Translations under genes and position numbers: made by a program
Source of the DNA: Microbacteriaceae bacterium VKM Ac-2854
GTDB taxonomy: Bacteria; Actinomycetota; Actinomycetes; Actinomycetales; Microbacteriaceae
Assembly: GCA_013205085.1 (NCBI GenBank)
Contig: JABMLH010000001.1
Coordinates: 434,001-498,000 of the forward strand
Direction: 5' to 3'
Length of the DNA: 64,000 bases
Shown here: piece after piece, positions 1 through 9,872 of the stretch
How the letters are laid out: the number at the start of each line of letters is the position of its first letter
Numbering within the stretch: position 1 is the stretch's first letter
Notes under the pieces: generated by a model
Database searches by the model: none
What the model was told of the DNA's origin: nothing
What the model saw: only the letters and a program-made list of their open reading frames with translations

Positions 1-653
1 GAGGGGAACGGCCGCACGGGCCGGGCGTTGATCCACACGGTGTTGCGGCGGTCGGATGCGGCGCGGAACGTGTTGATCCCGATCAGCACGGTGTTCGCGG
101 GGAACACCGACGCCTACATCCGGGGTCTGTCGGCGTTCCGCGCCGATCCGCCGCGGCTGGATGGGTGGGTGATCGGCTTCGCGCAGGCGACAGAGCTCGC
201 GGCGGCGAACGCTGTGCGGCTCGCGGACGATGTTGCCGGCTGGATGAGTCGCTGCTCGCACAATTGGTCGCATTTCGTCGCGAGGCGGGGCTGTCGCCGG
301 CTGTGCCTCGCCGGGACGCGCTGGTGCTGCGGATCCTCGACATGCTCGCGGCCGAACCGGTCGTGTCGGTCGACACCGTCGCGAGGCGTCTGGATACTTC
401 GGTGACGGCGGCGTCGCGCGCGCTCACGCAGCTCGCCGACGCGGGAATTCTTGGGCGGACGAAGGATCAGAAGGGCCGGCTGATCGCGTGGACCGCCGAC
501 CGGCATCTCGGTCTGGTGGCGCTGACCGAGCGGACTAACCGGGTCGGTGGCGCGGACACCGCGATCCGGCCGCCGAAGTCGGGGCAGGCGGCGCCGGATC
601 CGGAGCACGTCGGACCCGTGCGGGCCCGCGGCGGCGGACCATCGCCGGGGTGA
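1..653 (+). pseudogene. Fic-family protein, 5' end outside window, frameshifted
   Basis: Fic proteins transfer AMP (or a related group) from a nucleotide onto target hydroxyls. The window opens inside the Fic signature: frame 1 begins EGNGRTGRALIH, the C-terminal part of the HPFxxGNGR loop. The frame-1 protein runs to about base 239 and ends in LADDVAG, then degenerates. Frame 3 resumes at base 240 with LDESLLAQLVAF and continues as the expected winged-helix tail to the stop at 653. A single missing base near 238-241 explains both halves. The catalytic His lies upstream of the window. Either a genuine frameshift mutation or a sequence error; family assignment is firm, pseudogene status less so. 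Confidence 0.75.
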
Positions 654-731
654 TCGTCGGTTCGTAGTCTTGAGCGCCTGACGCGACGATGCAACCATCG
701 TGGCAGCGAAGCACGAGCGGGTTCGTCGGCT

Positions 732-1017
732 CTAGAGCGACAGCCTGATCACGCCGATGACGACGGGTACCACGGCGCCGAGCAAACACGCGGTGGACAA
801 CGCCAGGCCGATCGTCGACATCGCCCGGGGCACCTTCGCGGCGACGAGCCATGGACCCGACGGCGAGACCAGCCAGCGGGAGCACGTACTGCATCGTTGT
901 CGCGATCCCGATCGGCAGGGGCTCACCCGGCCAGATCCGGCTGACCGCCACGAAGCCGACGACGTAGAGCACGATGGCGAGGATGCCCAGCCACAGCGCG
1001 CCCCGACTCCATTCGTC
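732..1017 (-). pseudogene. small multi-pass membrane protein, frameshifted
   Basis: On the minus strand one frame reads LWLGILAIVLYVVGF and QYVLPLAGLAVG, two hydrophobic segments. Near 850-862 the sequence switches frame and continues as WLVAAKVPRAMSTIGLAL then LLGAVVPVVIGVIRLSL before a TAG at 732-734. Joined, the pieces give three or four membrane helices in about 95 residues. Neither frame alone makes a sensible protein, and no convincing start codon with an SD was found. Family not recognised. Its neighbour, the Fic gene, also carries a frameshift, so this end of the window appears to be decaying. Confidence 0.4.
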
Positions 1018-1108
1018 CCTCGTCCGTCGGGCCGCGCCGGTCGTCGTCGAAGTCGTGTTTCAAACGTAGGAACCAACACTGAAAGCCGCCCGGACGCCGT
1101 CTCGGTTC

Positions 1109-1310
1109 TCAGGCTGGGAGGCGCAGCAGTCCGCCGCTGGCCCGGATGGTGGCCGCCGCGACGTTCATCGCCCGGATGAGGACGGCGCCGGGGTCCACGA
1201 TCCGGCGATCGTTCGATGCCGCCATCTCCTCGACGACCGTCTCGAAGGTGGCGTCGCCGGCTCTCATCGTGTCCACGAGGACCCAGCGGCGCAGATCGAT
1301 CCGACGAACC
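1109..1310 (-). other. open stretch, possible gene remnant
   Basis: A minus-strand frame is open here and ends in IRASGGLLRLPA. Its would-be N-terminal part (above about 1340) is only a translation of the promoter and operator upstream of the GH98 gene, so the open frame as a whole cannot be a normal gene. The remaining 65 or so codons look protein-like but match no family I recognise. Treat as a remnant or chance frame. Apart from this and the promoter at 1339-1368 I see nothing else between 1018 and 1470. Confidence 0.15.
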
Positions 1311-1338
1311 GGTGTGATAAATCGGATGACTGGAGCTC

Positions 1339-1368
1339 TTGACAGCCGGTTATCGATAAATCTATTGT
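1339..1368 (+). promoter_or_regulatory. promoter with LacI-type operator in the spacer
   Basis: TTGACA (1339-1344) is followed after 18 bp by TATTGT (1363-1368), a good sigma-70-type promoter. The perfect 10-bp palindrome TTATCGATAA occupies 1350-1359, between the two hexamers, where a bound repressor would block polymerase. The same palindrome occurs at 8801-8810 and 15566-15575. It drives the GH98 gene, whose TTG start lies about 100 bp downstream. Confidence 0.75.
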
Positions 1369-1470
1369 TCAGGCACGAAGGATCCGGCAATTCATCGGTC
1401 AAATCAGCGAAGCCGGTCCGCCGCCGATCCCGGCTCGTTCGTCACCGTCGACAGAAATGAGGGCACAACG

Positions 1471-4400
1471 TTGTTCCCCCGCAGCTCCACGACCCACTCC
1501 GCTTCGAGACCGATCCTCCGACTTCGCCGCCTTCTGGCCATCGCCGTGGCCTGTGCGCTCGCGCTGGTGCTCGTGCCTGCGGTCGAGGCCGAGGCGAGCC
1601 CCGCTGCCGCGGCGCAGGTCGACGCACCGATGCGGATGAACGTCGGCAGCGACAACCCGCTGCTGATCACGCAGCTGAACATCGGCAACGATCTCGGCAA
1701 GACCGAGGGGTTCAAGCGCAACTACAACAGCGGCTGGTCCTTCGCTCAGCTCTGGGCCTCCGTCCCGGACGAGTTGAAGCAGAACATCGGCTACGTCCTG
1801 CACCAGGGCCACACCGCACTCGCCGACAACAAGCCGGAGGAGAACGCTCGTTGGCTGGAGGACAACATCGCCGAGGCCGACGCGCTCGGCATCCCGGTCT
1901 TCATGCTGTGGGATGAGGGCCGCACGCTGCAGTCGAACGCGACCCGCTTCGCGTTCCTGGAGCAGATGTACCAGAAGTACCCGCACTTCATGGGCACCGT
2001 CGTCTCCGAGCAGGCGGACACGCTCGGCGACCTTCCCGAGGCGCTGCGGATCGCGAACCTGTACGGCGGCTTCCACATCCTCGGATCCCTCGAGGAGACG
2101 AACGGGCTCGCGAACCGGATGGAGACGCAAAGTTACTGGGATTCGGTCGCGCGCTACAAGCAGAACTTCATCTACAACCCGAAGAACTTCCACGAGAACT
2201 TCGAGGCCTCCAACGCCTGGGCGCAGGGCGCCTGGCTCGCCGGCGCGTTCGACAACTGGGGCCCGTACTTCGACGGCTACCCCTATTACGGCTGCGGCTT
2301 CTTCGGTCGCGACCAGAGCGCGTATCAGAACTGCGGTGATCGCTGGTCGCGCAGCATGGCCGAGACCGTCGCCTCGATGATGCTGCTGGATCAGTGGCAG
2401 AACGGCGCCACGGTCTTCCACATGGAGAACCAGCTGGACATCCCGACCACGGGCAGCCTGTATTCGCCGTACTTCTATCAGTCGATCCTGCCGGCGATGC
2501 GCTACATCCTGTCGCACCAGACGCCGACGAAGGCCGACGTCATCGCGCGCACGAAGGTCGCGTTCTCGGAGAAGAACGGCAACATCTGCTCGCTGAAAGA
2601 CTCGACGACCGGCCGCGCGAACAACCCGTGCCGCCCGACGTTCTACTCGATGTACGAGAAGTCGCCGCAGCTCACTGCGGTGCAGAAGCAGCTCTGGTAC
2701 TACCCGAGGGAGACGGGTCGCTACAACATCATCCCGCGCATCCCCAAGCTCGCCCCCGCCTCCTTGCTGACCCAGTTCGACACGGTCCTGACGGCGGACA
2801 CCTACAACGCGTCGATGCTCTACGGCGACGCCCGGCAGGCACTGTTCGACAGCAAGTACCCCGCGATCTCCGAGGGTGACGCGTACGTGCAGAGGTCAGG
2901 GAGTTCCTGGCTCGTCTACAACAGCAACGACCGCGACAACTTCAGTCAGGACGCGACGCTCCTGCTCGGCGGCCAACAGTTCTCCCGCCTGGAGATGCCA
3001 CAGATCACGCCGCACACCTGGGCCATGGTCGACCAGCGAAGCGCCTCCACGGTCGCCGTGACGCTCGACACGTACCGGACCGACCGCGAAGCGGATCTGC
3101 TCTCCGTCGGCGGGGTGCGCGACATGGAGTTCAACCGCAACTTCGTGAAGTACGCCTACGTCCCCGACCCGGCCGACTCCGCCCTGCGCACGACGACGAT
3201 GCGTTTCGACGTGCCGACCAAGCCGACGCTCGCCATCTCGGGCTACGACGACAACCACTACAGCTATACGGAGACCTGGGACCCGAACACCCACCAGTAC
3301 ACGCTCGTCGTGCAGTCCAACGGCGTGGTCGACATCGTGCTCAGCACCGCCGACGCCGAGGCCGGCTGGACGACGATCCCCGCCGGTTCCGCCCTCGTCT
3401 CCACGACCGCCGAAGCGACGACCGTCCCCTTCGACGGCACTTCCATCGCCTGGCAGGTCCCGGTCGGCTCGAGCGGCACCGCGAGCGTCTCGATCGATGG
3501 CGTCGCCCAGGGCAGTGTCAACGTCTCCGGCGGGACCGTCTTCCGCGCGACCGGTCTTGCCAACAGCGCCCACGTGCTGCGTATCACCGGCTCGCGGCCC
3601 ACTGGTGGCTCGTTCGCGTACGTCCCCTCGCAGGAGCAGTCGATGACCTTGCTCGAGTCGAACGACTTCAACTACGGATCCGCGAGCGAGGACGAATCGA
3701 CCCTCTACGGGGCCGAGGGCTGGCGCGTCATCGACGGGAAACTGAAGCTCGTCGGCTTCGTCTTCCCCTTCTACGGCGACACCACCGTCTACAACACCAA
3801 CACGAAGCTGAAAGACGTGCGCTACGAGGCGAAGGTCACCCTGGTGCAGGGGACGTCCGGCTCGATCATGATCCGCGGCAACGAGGACAGCAAGAGCGGA
3901 CTGTTCTTCCGGCTCGACCCGAACCGCACCGCGGAAGGCCGCAACGGCACCGCGACGTACTCCTGCTCGCTGCACTCCGGCGCCGCCAAGGGCCTGAACA
4001 ACTGGGCCGCCGTCGCCACCTGCCCGACCTCGCTGACTCTGAATCGCGACCAGGAGTACTCCGTCGTCGTCACCGCCGTCGGCAGCACCGTCACGGCGTC
4101 CATCGACGGCCAGGAGGTGCTCACCTACACCGACCCCACCCCGGCCGCCGGCTACACCGGTGTCCGAGCCGCGCAGACCCAATCCGATGCCGGCTACCGG
4201 CTCGGACAGTTCGTCGAACTGGACGATGTGAAGGTCACCGACCTGTCGACGAACTCGGTCGCCTATTCCTCGACGTTCGACGACTGGGACGGCGCGACGG
4301 GCTGGATGACCGAGACTCCGCTGGTCTTCGATTGGAACACCAAGGCCGACCCTCGCAGTTCGTTCACCTTCCCCTGGAAATGGCAGAGCAACGGCGGCAC

Positions 4401-7400
4401 CTGGAACGTCACCGAGACCGAGGTGCAGACCTCCGGCATGTCCGGCTACTACACCGCGGACGCCGCCACCGGAAACGACTTCACCGCCACCGGTGGAGCC
4501 GATGCCGGCTGGGCCACGAAGGGCGACTACGACTACTGGAGCTGGCTGCGCGTCACCGACGGCGACCAGGCCGGCATCTCGTTCCGCAGCACCGACCCCG
4601 CCAACCAGTACCAGGCGCGCCTCAACGTGGCCGCCGGCACGGTGACCATTGGCAAGGTCGTCGCGGGAACGTGGTACCCGCTCGGCACCACCGCGTCCCC
4701 GGTCCCGCTCGCCCGCGACAGCTGGGAACTCGTCAAGGTCAGCACCCGTGGCTCCCTCGCTACCGTTTCGATCGGCGGCGTGAAGGCGCTCACCGTGCGC
4801 GACGACACGTACACCCGCGGCGCGGTCGGTGTCTGGGTCGGTAACGGCGGATCGGCGGATGTGGACGACGCTCGCGTCGTCGCACGCCCCGTCACCGCCG
4901 CCCCGGCCCCGGTCGCCGCGACGGTCGTCCCCGCGGACGGCGTCGCCGGCCGGCACATCACCGGCTACGACGACGCCGCGGTCAAGACCGCGCGGACCGT
5001 TCAGCCCGCCCTGCCCGCCACGGTCAACGCTCGATACTCCGATGGCACCCGCGGACTGGTCGCCGTCACCTGGCCCACCATCACCGCGCAACAGCTCGCC
5101 ACGGCGACGACACCGCTCAAGGACGGCCCGTCGCGCGGCATCTTCACCATCCAGGGAACCGTCACCGGAACCACCAAGACCGTGCCGCTGCGGATCACGG
5201 TGATGCCCAACCTCACCACCAGTTACAGCATCACGGGCACCTACGACCCGGCGAACCCGACCGTCCCGAATCAGGTCCCCTCGACCCTCGGCGTCTTCAA
5301 TGACGGCACCAGCACCTACACGAAGCAGCTCTACGTGCGATGGGACACAACTCCCGCGACGAGCCCCGGCTCGCCGACCACGCAGCGGATCACGGGCTCG
5401 ATCAACGCCTACCCCTGGGCGAAGATCAGCGCGGACATGACCGTCACGGTGCCCGCGGTCGCCCCGGACGCGCCGACCGCGGTCACCGTGACACCGGGCA
5501 ACGCCCGCGCCAGCGTCTCCTGGACGGCACCCGGCAACACCGGCGGCGCACCCATCACCGGCTACACCGTCGCCGCGGAGCCGGGCGGCGCGACGTGCAC
5601 CAGCACCGGCGCGACGAACTGCACCGTCACCAGCCTGAGCAACGGAACCGCCTACACGTTCCGCGTCACCGCCACGAACTCCGCCGGAACGTCGACGCCG
5701 TCCACCGCCTCCACTGCCGTGACGCCCGTCGCACCGGCGCAGGCCGTACCGGACGCACCGCGCGGCGTCACCGCGGTCGCCACCGCCGCGTCCGCCACCA
5801 TCAGCTGGGTCGCTCCCGAACACGACGGCGGGTCCGCCGTGACGGGATACACCGTCCTCTCGAACCCGGGAGGAAAGAGCTGCACCAGTACGAGCAGCTC
5901 GACGTGCACCGTGAACGGGTTGACGAACGGTACCCGGTACGCCTTCACCGTGACCGCCACCAACGCCAACGGCGCGTCCCCGGCGTCCTCCGCCTCTGAG
6001 CCGGTGACCCCGGATGCGCAGGCGAGCACGCCGGGAGCGCCGCGAGCTGTCACCCTCGCGGCCGGCGACGCCGCCATCACAGCGACCTGGACCGCCCCCG
6101 CGTCGGACGGCGGCTCCTCCGTGAGCTCCTACCTGGTTACGGCCAGCCCCGGCGGCGCGACGTGCACCACGACATCGCTCAGCTGCACGATCGCGGGCCT
6201 GAGCAACGGCACCGCCTACACGGTGACGGTCCAGGCGCGGAACACGCTCGGCCTGTCCGCCGCGTCCACGGCCTCCGCCGCCGCAACCCCGACGAACGCG
6301 AACCTCGCCCTGCAGAAACCGGTCACCTCGTACTACACCTACGGCGGGTCGACGGCGGCGAACAACACCAACCGCGCACCGGCGAAGATGGTGGACGGCT
6401 CCACCGCCACCACCGGCACCGGAGCCGCCACCGACACCGGCTACTTCACCGGCGGCAATGCCGAAGGCGCCTTGCTCAACTACAGCGCCGCCACGGGCGG
6501 CGACCTGTGCACCTGGGCGTACGTCGATCTCGGCGCCGACTACCGCATCGGCAGCTACTCGGTCATGTTCGGCCAGAACTCCACCGTCAGCGGCAACCGG
6601 ATGTACGACTCGCCCTACGCCATCCAAACCCTCTCCGCCGCAGACGCCGCAGCCGCGACCACACAACAGCGCAACTCCAGCCCCTGCCCGGCACGCACCT
6701 TCACAAAGGGAACCGGGAACTACAGCTCCGCCAGTTACGTCGTGTCGGCCGCCAGCGACATCTGGAAGACCGTCTCCACCGGAACGGGCACCCTCACCCT
6801 CGATGCGCACGCGCTGGCGACTCCGTCCACCGCCCGCTACGTGCGGATCCTGATCGACGAACGCAGCACCGCGATGGTGTACGGCACCGCCGTCTTCGAA
6901 CTCGAAGTCCGCGCGGCCGCCGGCGCCACCGTCCCCGAACCGCCGACCGCTATCACCCCGACGGCGCTCGACGGCGCGGCGAACGTCTCCTGGACCGCAC
7001 CCAGCAACACCGGCGGCAGCCCGATCACCGGCTACACCGTCACGGCGACGCCCGGCGGCAAGACCTGCGAAAGCACCGCAGACACGAACTGCCGCATCGA
7101 GGGCCTGAGCAACGGCACGTCGTACACCTTCACCGCGGTCGCGCGGAACGCGGTCGGTGCCTCGGCACCGTCCGTCGCCTCCATCGCCGCAACCCCGGCT
7201 CCGTCGACGACCGCGCCCGGAAGCCCGACCGTCTCCACCGTCACTGCGCGATCCGGAGCCGTCGACGTCGCCTGGACGGCCCCCGCCTCCGACGGCGGAT
7301 CGCCGATCACCGCCTACACCGCCACAGCGAACCCCGGCGGCCAGTCCTGCTCGACCACCGGCGCGACCAGCTGCCGCATCGACGGACTCACCAACGGAAC

Positions 7401-8052
7401 GTCCTACACGGTCATCGTGACGGCCGCGAACGCCATAGGAGCCTCCTCCTCGTCGGCCCCATCCAGCGCCGTCGTGCCAGTCGCAGCTCCGGGCAGCCCC
7501 ACCGCCGTCACCGGCACGGCGGCGACGACGGCCGTAGACGTGGCCTGGAACGCGCCCACCGGCGATGGCGGATCGCCGATCACCGGATACACGGTGACGT
7601 CGAGCCCCGGAAATAAGACCTGCTCCATCACCGGCACCACCAGCTGCCGCGTGGACGGCCTCACCGTCGGCACGTCATACACCTTCACGGTCACGGCGAA
7701 GAACGCAGTCGGCGACTCCGCACCGTCGGCGCCGTCCGCCGCGGTAGCGCCCAAGCCCGCCGACCTCCGAATCGGAGTCAACACCACCTCCCGCTGCATC
7801 GCCGGAAAAGCCGTACTCACCGTCGTCGCGATCAACAACGAGACGGTCCCGGTCGATCTCGCGATCAGCTCCGCCTACGGCTCGAAGTCCTTCCCCGCCA
7901 CCGGCGCAGGGAAGAGCGCGACCGTCGCCTTCACCACCCGTCTCACCTCGATGCCCGCCGGCACCGCCACCGTGACGGCCTCGGCAACGGTCAACGGAGT
8001 CCCGGTGACCACCACGGTGAACTCGTCCTACGCCGCGTTGAACTGCGGCTGA
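1471..8052 (+). CDS. secreted multidomain GH98-type endo-glycosidase
   Basis: Predicted extracellular endo-glycosidase of 2193 aa. The TTG start is chosen because GAGGG lies 7 bp upstream and no other start follows the promoter. Order: signal peptide (about 1-45), GH98-like catalytic region (about 55-430) with GH98 C-terminal beta region (to about 650), two lamin-G/DUF1080-like beta domains (about 720-1140), a Big_4-like domain, three Fn3 repeats (1331-1610), an F5/8-type-C/CBM32-like domain (from NLALQKP, 1611), three more Fn3 repeats (1824-2097), and a terminal Cys domain (2098-2193). Each Fn3 carries a Cys pair. Candidate catalytic acids are E180 (VVSEQ) and E319 (FHMENQ), 139 apart, close to the spacing I remember for characterised GH98 enzymes; D261 or D268 may assist. 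Known GH98 members cut blood-group A/B galactosides or xylans. The GH95 and fucose neighbours favour a fucosylated glycan. Family call is by eye. Confidence 0.7.
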   Translation: MFPRSSTTHSASRPILRLRRLLAIAVACALALVLVPAVEAEASPAAAAQVDAPMRMNVGSDNPLLITQLNIGNDLGKTEGFKRNYNSGWSFAQLWASVPDELKQNIGYVLHQGHTALADNKPEENARWLEDNIAEADALGIPVFMLWDEGRTLQSNATRFAFLEQMYQKYPHFMGTVVSEQADTLGDLPEALRIANLYGGFHILGSLEETNGLANRMETQSYWDSVARYKQNFIYNPKNFHENFEASNAWAQGAWLAGAFDNWGPYFDGYPYYGCGFFGRDQSAYQNCGDRWSRSMAETVASMMLLDQWQNGATVFHMENQLDIPTTGSLYSPYFYQSILPAMRYILSHQTPTKADVIARTKVAFSEKNGNICSLKDSTTGRANNPCRPTFYSMYEKSPQLTAVQKQLWYYPRETGRYNIIPRIPKLAPASLLTQFDTVLTADTYNASMLYGDARQALFDSKYPAISEGDAYVQRSGSSWLVYNSNDRDNFSQDATLLLGGQQFSRLEMPQITPHTWAMVDQRSASTVAVTLDTYRTDREADLLSVGGVRDMEFNRNFVKYAYVPDPADSALRTTTMRFDVPTKPTLAISGYDDNHYSYTETWDPNTHQYTLVVQSNGVVDIVLSTADAEAGWTTIPAGSALVSTTAEATTVPFDGTSIAWQVPVGSSGTASVSIDGVAQGSVNVSGGTVFRATGLANSAHVLRITGSRPTGGSFAYVPSQEQSMTLLESNDFNYGSASEDESTLYGAEGWRVIDGKLKLVGFVFPFYGDTTVYNTNTKLKDVRYEAKVTLVQGTSGSIMIRGNEDSKSGLFFRLDPNRTAEGRNGTATYSCSLHSGAAKGLNNWAAVATCPTSLTLNRDQEYSVVVTAVGSTVTASIDGQEVLTYTDPTPAAGYTGVRAAQTQSDAGYRLGQFVELDDVKVTDLSTNSVAYSSTFDDWDGATGWMTETPLVFDWNTKADPRSSFTFPWKWQSNGGTWNVTETEVQTSGMSGYYTADAATGNDFTATGGADAGWATKGDYDYWSWLRVTDGDQAGISFRSTDPANQYQARLNVAAGTVTIGKVVAGTWYPLGTTASPVPLARDSWELVKVSTRGSLATVSIGGVKALTVRDDTYTRGAVGVWVGNGGSADVDDARVVARPVTAAPAPVAATVVPADGVAGRHITGYDDAAVKTARTVQPALPATVNARYSDGTRGLVAVTWPTITAQQLATATTPLKDGPSRGIFTIQGTVTGTTKTVPLRITVMPNLTTSYSITGTYDPANPTVPNQVPSTLGVFNDGTSTYTKQLYVRWDTTPATSPGSPTTQRITGSINAYPWAKISADMTVTVPAVAPDAPTAVTVTPGNARASVSWTAPGNTGGAPITGYTVAAEPGGATCTSTGATNCTVTSLSNGTAYTFRVTATNSAGTSTPSTASTAVTPVAPAQAVPDAPRGVTAVATAASATISWVAPEHDGGSAVTGYTVLSNPGGKSCTSTSSSTCTVNGLTNGTRYAFTVTATNANGASPASSASEPVTPDAQASTPGAPRAVTLAAGDAAITATWTAPASDGGSSVSSYLVTASPGGATCTTTSLSCTIAGLSNGTAYTVTVQARNTLGLSAASTASAAATPTNANLALQKPVTSYYTYGGSTAANNTNRAPAKMVDGSTATTGTGAATDTGYFTGGNAEGALLNYSAATGGDLCTWAYVDLGADYRIGSYSVMFGQNSTVSGNRMYDSPYAIQTLSAADAAAATTQQRNSSPCPARTFTKGTGNYSSASYVVSAASDIWKTVSTGTGTLTLDAHALATPSTARYVRILIDERSTAMVYGTAVFELEVRAAAGATVPEPPTAITPTALDGAANVSWTAPSNTGGSPITGYTVTATPGGKTCESTADTNCRIEGLSNGTSYTFTAVARNAVGASAPSVASIAATPAPSTTAPGSPTVSTVTARSGAVDVAWTAPASDGGSPITAYTATANPGGQSCSTTGATSCRIDGLTNGTSYTVIVTAANAIGASSSSAPSSAVVPVAAPGSPTAVTGTAATTAVDVAWNAPTGDGGSPITGYTVTSSPGNKTCSITGTTSCRVDGLTVGTSYTFTVTAKNAVGDSAPSAPSAAVAPKPADLRIGVNTTSRCIAGKAVLTVVAINNETVPVDLAISSAYGSKSFPATGAGKSATVAFTTRLTSMPAGTATVTASATVNGVPVTTTVNSSYAALNCG

Positions 8053-8110
8053 TCCCTATCCGAACAACCTCGACCGGCGACGACGTCGGCAGAGAAGGAG
8101 ACCCGAACCC

Positions 8111-8734
8111 ATGACGAAACGAACCGCGATCCTCGCCCGAACCGGCGCCGCCCTGGCCGGGGGCTTGCTGCTCACCGGCGTCGCCGGTGCCGCGATGGCC
8201 GCCGAGTACGGCACCGACGACGTCGACGTGAACGTGCAGATCACCGAGCTGGACGAACCCGGCGTGCTCGCGATGACCGTCGCCGGCACCTCCACCACCC
8301 TCACCGAGAGCGGATCGACCGGCACCGTCCGCCAATTCACCGGAACCCTACCGACCGTCACCGTGACCGACACCCGCACGCCCGAGGAGATCCCGGCCGG
8401 AGCGGGCTGGTACGTGCTCGGATCCGCCACCGACTTCACCGGCAGCGCCGGCCAGCCGCCGATCGGCGCCGACCACTTCGGCTGGACCCCGAACCTGATC
8501 GACGGCGGCGACAGCGGCCAGGTAGCCGAGGGCGACCAGGTCGACACCGTCCTCGACTCCGGCCCGAACGCGGTCGGCCTGGTCGACCAGGAACTGCTCG
8601 CGCTCGCCCCCGACTCCGCGGCCATCGCAGGCGAAGGCCAATGGACCGCGAACGCGAACCTGTTCCTGCGCACCGAACCGACCGTTGCACCCGGCAGCTA
8701 CGCCTCGGTGCTGACCCTGTCGCTCTTCGAGTAG
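8111..8734 (+). CDS. small secreted WxL-like surface protein
   Basis: 207-aa protein with a clear signal peptide (cleavage near AMA-AEYG, residue 30-31) and no membrane anchor or LPxTG motif. The mature part is an all-beta type sequence with TVTVTDTR, GWYVLGSATDF and a C-terminal APGSYASVLTLSLFE, reminiscent of WxL cell-surface domains but without a convincing second WxL motif. It starts 59 bp after the GH98 stop behind AAGGAG and is followed by a strong terminator, so it is almost certainly co-transcribed with the glycosidase. A role as a surface or glycan-binding partner is inference only; no enzyme motif is visible. Confidence 0.6.
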   Translation: MTKRTAILARTGAALAGGLLLTGVAGAAMAAEYGTDDVDVNVQITELDEPGVLAMTVAGTSTTLTESGSTGTVRQFTGTLPTVTVTDTRTPEEIPAGAGWYVLGSATDFTGSAGQPPIGADHFGWTPNLIDGGDSGQVAEGDQVDTVLDSGPNAVGLVDQELLALAPDSAAIAGEGQWTANANLFLRTEPTVAPGSYASVLTLSLFE

Positions 8735-8744
8735 CGCCTTCGCT

Positions 8745-8777
8745 CCGGTGGCGGACCTGGAGGGTGTCCGCCACCGG
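8745..8777 (+). terminator. perfect 12-bp stem terminator
   Basis: CCGGTGGCGGAC and its exact reverse complement flank a 9-nt loop, 11 bp after the stop of the secreted partner gene. No T-tract is evident, as is common in high-GC actinobacteria. It closes the GH98 transcript before the lacI operator. Confidence 0.75.
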
Positions 8778-8800
8778 CCTCATCAGCGCAGTGTCGCTGA

Positions 8801-8810
8801 TTATCGATAA
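8801..8810. promoter_or_regulatory. TTATCGATAA operator of the lacI gene
   Basis: Second exact copy of the 10-bp palindrome, 21 bp before the lacI start codon (GGAGG at 8821-8825, ATG at 8832). With so short a leader the operator must overlap the promoter core, implying autorepression. Individual -35 and -10 hexamers are not clear. Confidence 0.65.
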
Positions 8811-8831
8811 AGTCGGGGTGGGAGGTCCGAG

Positions 8832-9872
8832 ATGCGCCCATCCGCGACGAAACCGGCCACGATCTACGATGTCGCGCGCGTCGCCGGCGTCTCGCACCAA
8901 TCCGTTTCCCGGTACCTCCGCGGAGTCGAGGGCCTGCGGGAGTCGACCCGAACCCAGATCGAAGCCGCCCTCGCGCAGGTGGACTATCGCGCGAACGTGA
9001 CCGCCCGGAATCTGCGCCGCGGACGCACCGGCATGATCGCGTTGTCGATCCCGAGCCTGGAGCAGCCCTATTTCGCAGAACTCGCGCAAGCCGTGATCCA
9101 CGCGGGCCGCGCCGAAGGCTTGACCGTGTTCGTCGAGACGACCGACCTCGATCGAGACCGGGAACTGGCCGTGCTGCAGCACTTCGGCGGCGACGTGGTG
9201 GACGGCGTGCTCTTCGCGCCCAGCGTCATCGGCCGGGAGGACCTCGACGCGGCGCGCAGCACCGTCCCGCTGGTGCTGCTGGGCGACAGGATCTCGGACA
9301 GCGGCATCGACCACGTCACCATCTCCAACCGGGCCGCCGCGGAGTGCGCGGTGACGCATCTCCTGATGAGCGGTCGGCGCCGCATCGTCGCGCTCGGTGT
9401 CCAGCCCGAGGCTGAGTTCGGCGCCGCGCCGCTACGCCTCGCCGGCTACCTCGACGCTCATCGCGCAGCAGGGGTGGATGTGCCGGCGGACCTCGCCGCC
9501 GGTGCAGACTCCTGGGTCCGCGCCGAGGGGGCGGCGGCGATCGCGCGCCTGATCGAGGCGGGAACGCGATTCGACGCCGTCTTCGGGTTCAACGATGCTC
9601 TGGCCCTCGGCGCGTTGCGCGCCCTTCAGTCGGCCGGGCTCCGGGTCCCGGATGACGTCGCGGTCGTCGGCATCGATGACATCCAGGATGCGATCTATTC
9701 GACGCCGTCGCTGACTTCGGTCGCGCCGGGTTTGGATGAAATCGCCCGAGAGGGGGTGCGGATGCTGGTGGAGCGCATCGAAGGATCCACCGCCGACGCG
9801 CGCGAGCTGCTGGTCGGCTTCCACCTCGAGCAGCGCGAAAGCAGCGCACCGCTCGAGGTGGACTCAGACTGA
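8832..9872 (+). CDS. LacI-family repressor of the fucosylated-glycan module
   Basis: 346-aa LacI/GalR regulator. N-terminal HTH at about 9-30 ([20 protein letters not shown]), hinge helix near NLRRGR, then a periplasmic-binding-like effector domain with [15 protein letters not shown] near the end. Full length for the family. It lies in the middle of the genes it probably controls: TTATCGATAA sits upstream of itself, of GH98 and of the ABC-GH95 operon. Its stop overlaps the 3' end of the convergent GH95 gene by 9 bp. The inducer is likely an imported fucosylated oligosaccharide or L-fucose; this is inference from context. Confidence 0.9.
   Translation: MRPSATKPATIYDVARVAGVSHQSVSRYLRGVEGLRESTRTQIEAALAQVDYRANVTARNLRRGRTGMIALSIPSLEQPYFAELAQAVIHAGRAEGLTVFVETTDLDRDRELAVLQHFGGDVVDGVLFAPSVIGREDLDAARSTVPLVLLGDRISDSGIDHVTISNRAAAECAVTHLLMSGRRRIVALGVQPEAEFGAAPLRLAGYLDAHRAAGVDVPADLAAGADSWVRAEGAAAIARLIEAGTRFDAVFGFNDALALGALRALQSAGLRVPDDVAVVGIDDIQDAIYSTPSLTSVAPGLDEIAREGVRMLVERIEGSTADARELLVGFHLEQRESSAPLEVDSD

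Noticed and set aside
226-255. Programmed frameshift in the Fic gene
   Set aside because: No slippery heptamer or downstream structure is evident, and a neighbouring gene is also frameshifted, so mutation or sequence error is simpler.
2896-6810. 1304-codon open frame on the minus strand opposite the GH98 gene
   Set aside because: Arg/Gly/Val-rich with no domain; it is the third-position-GC shadow of a real, motif-rich gene.
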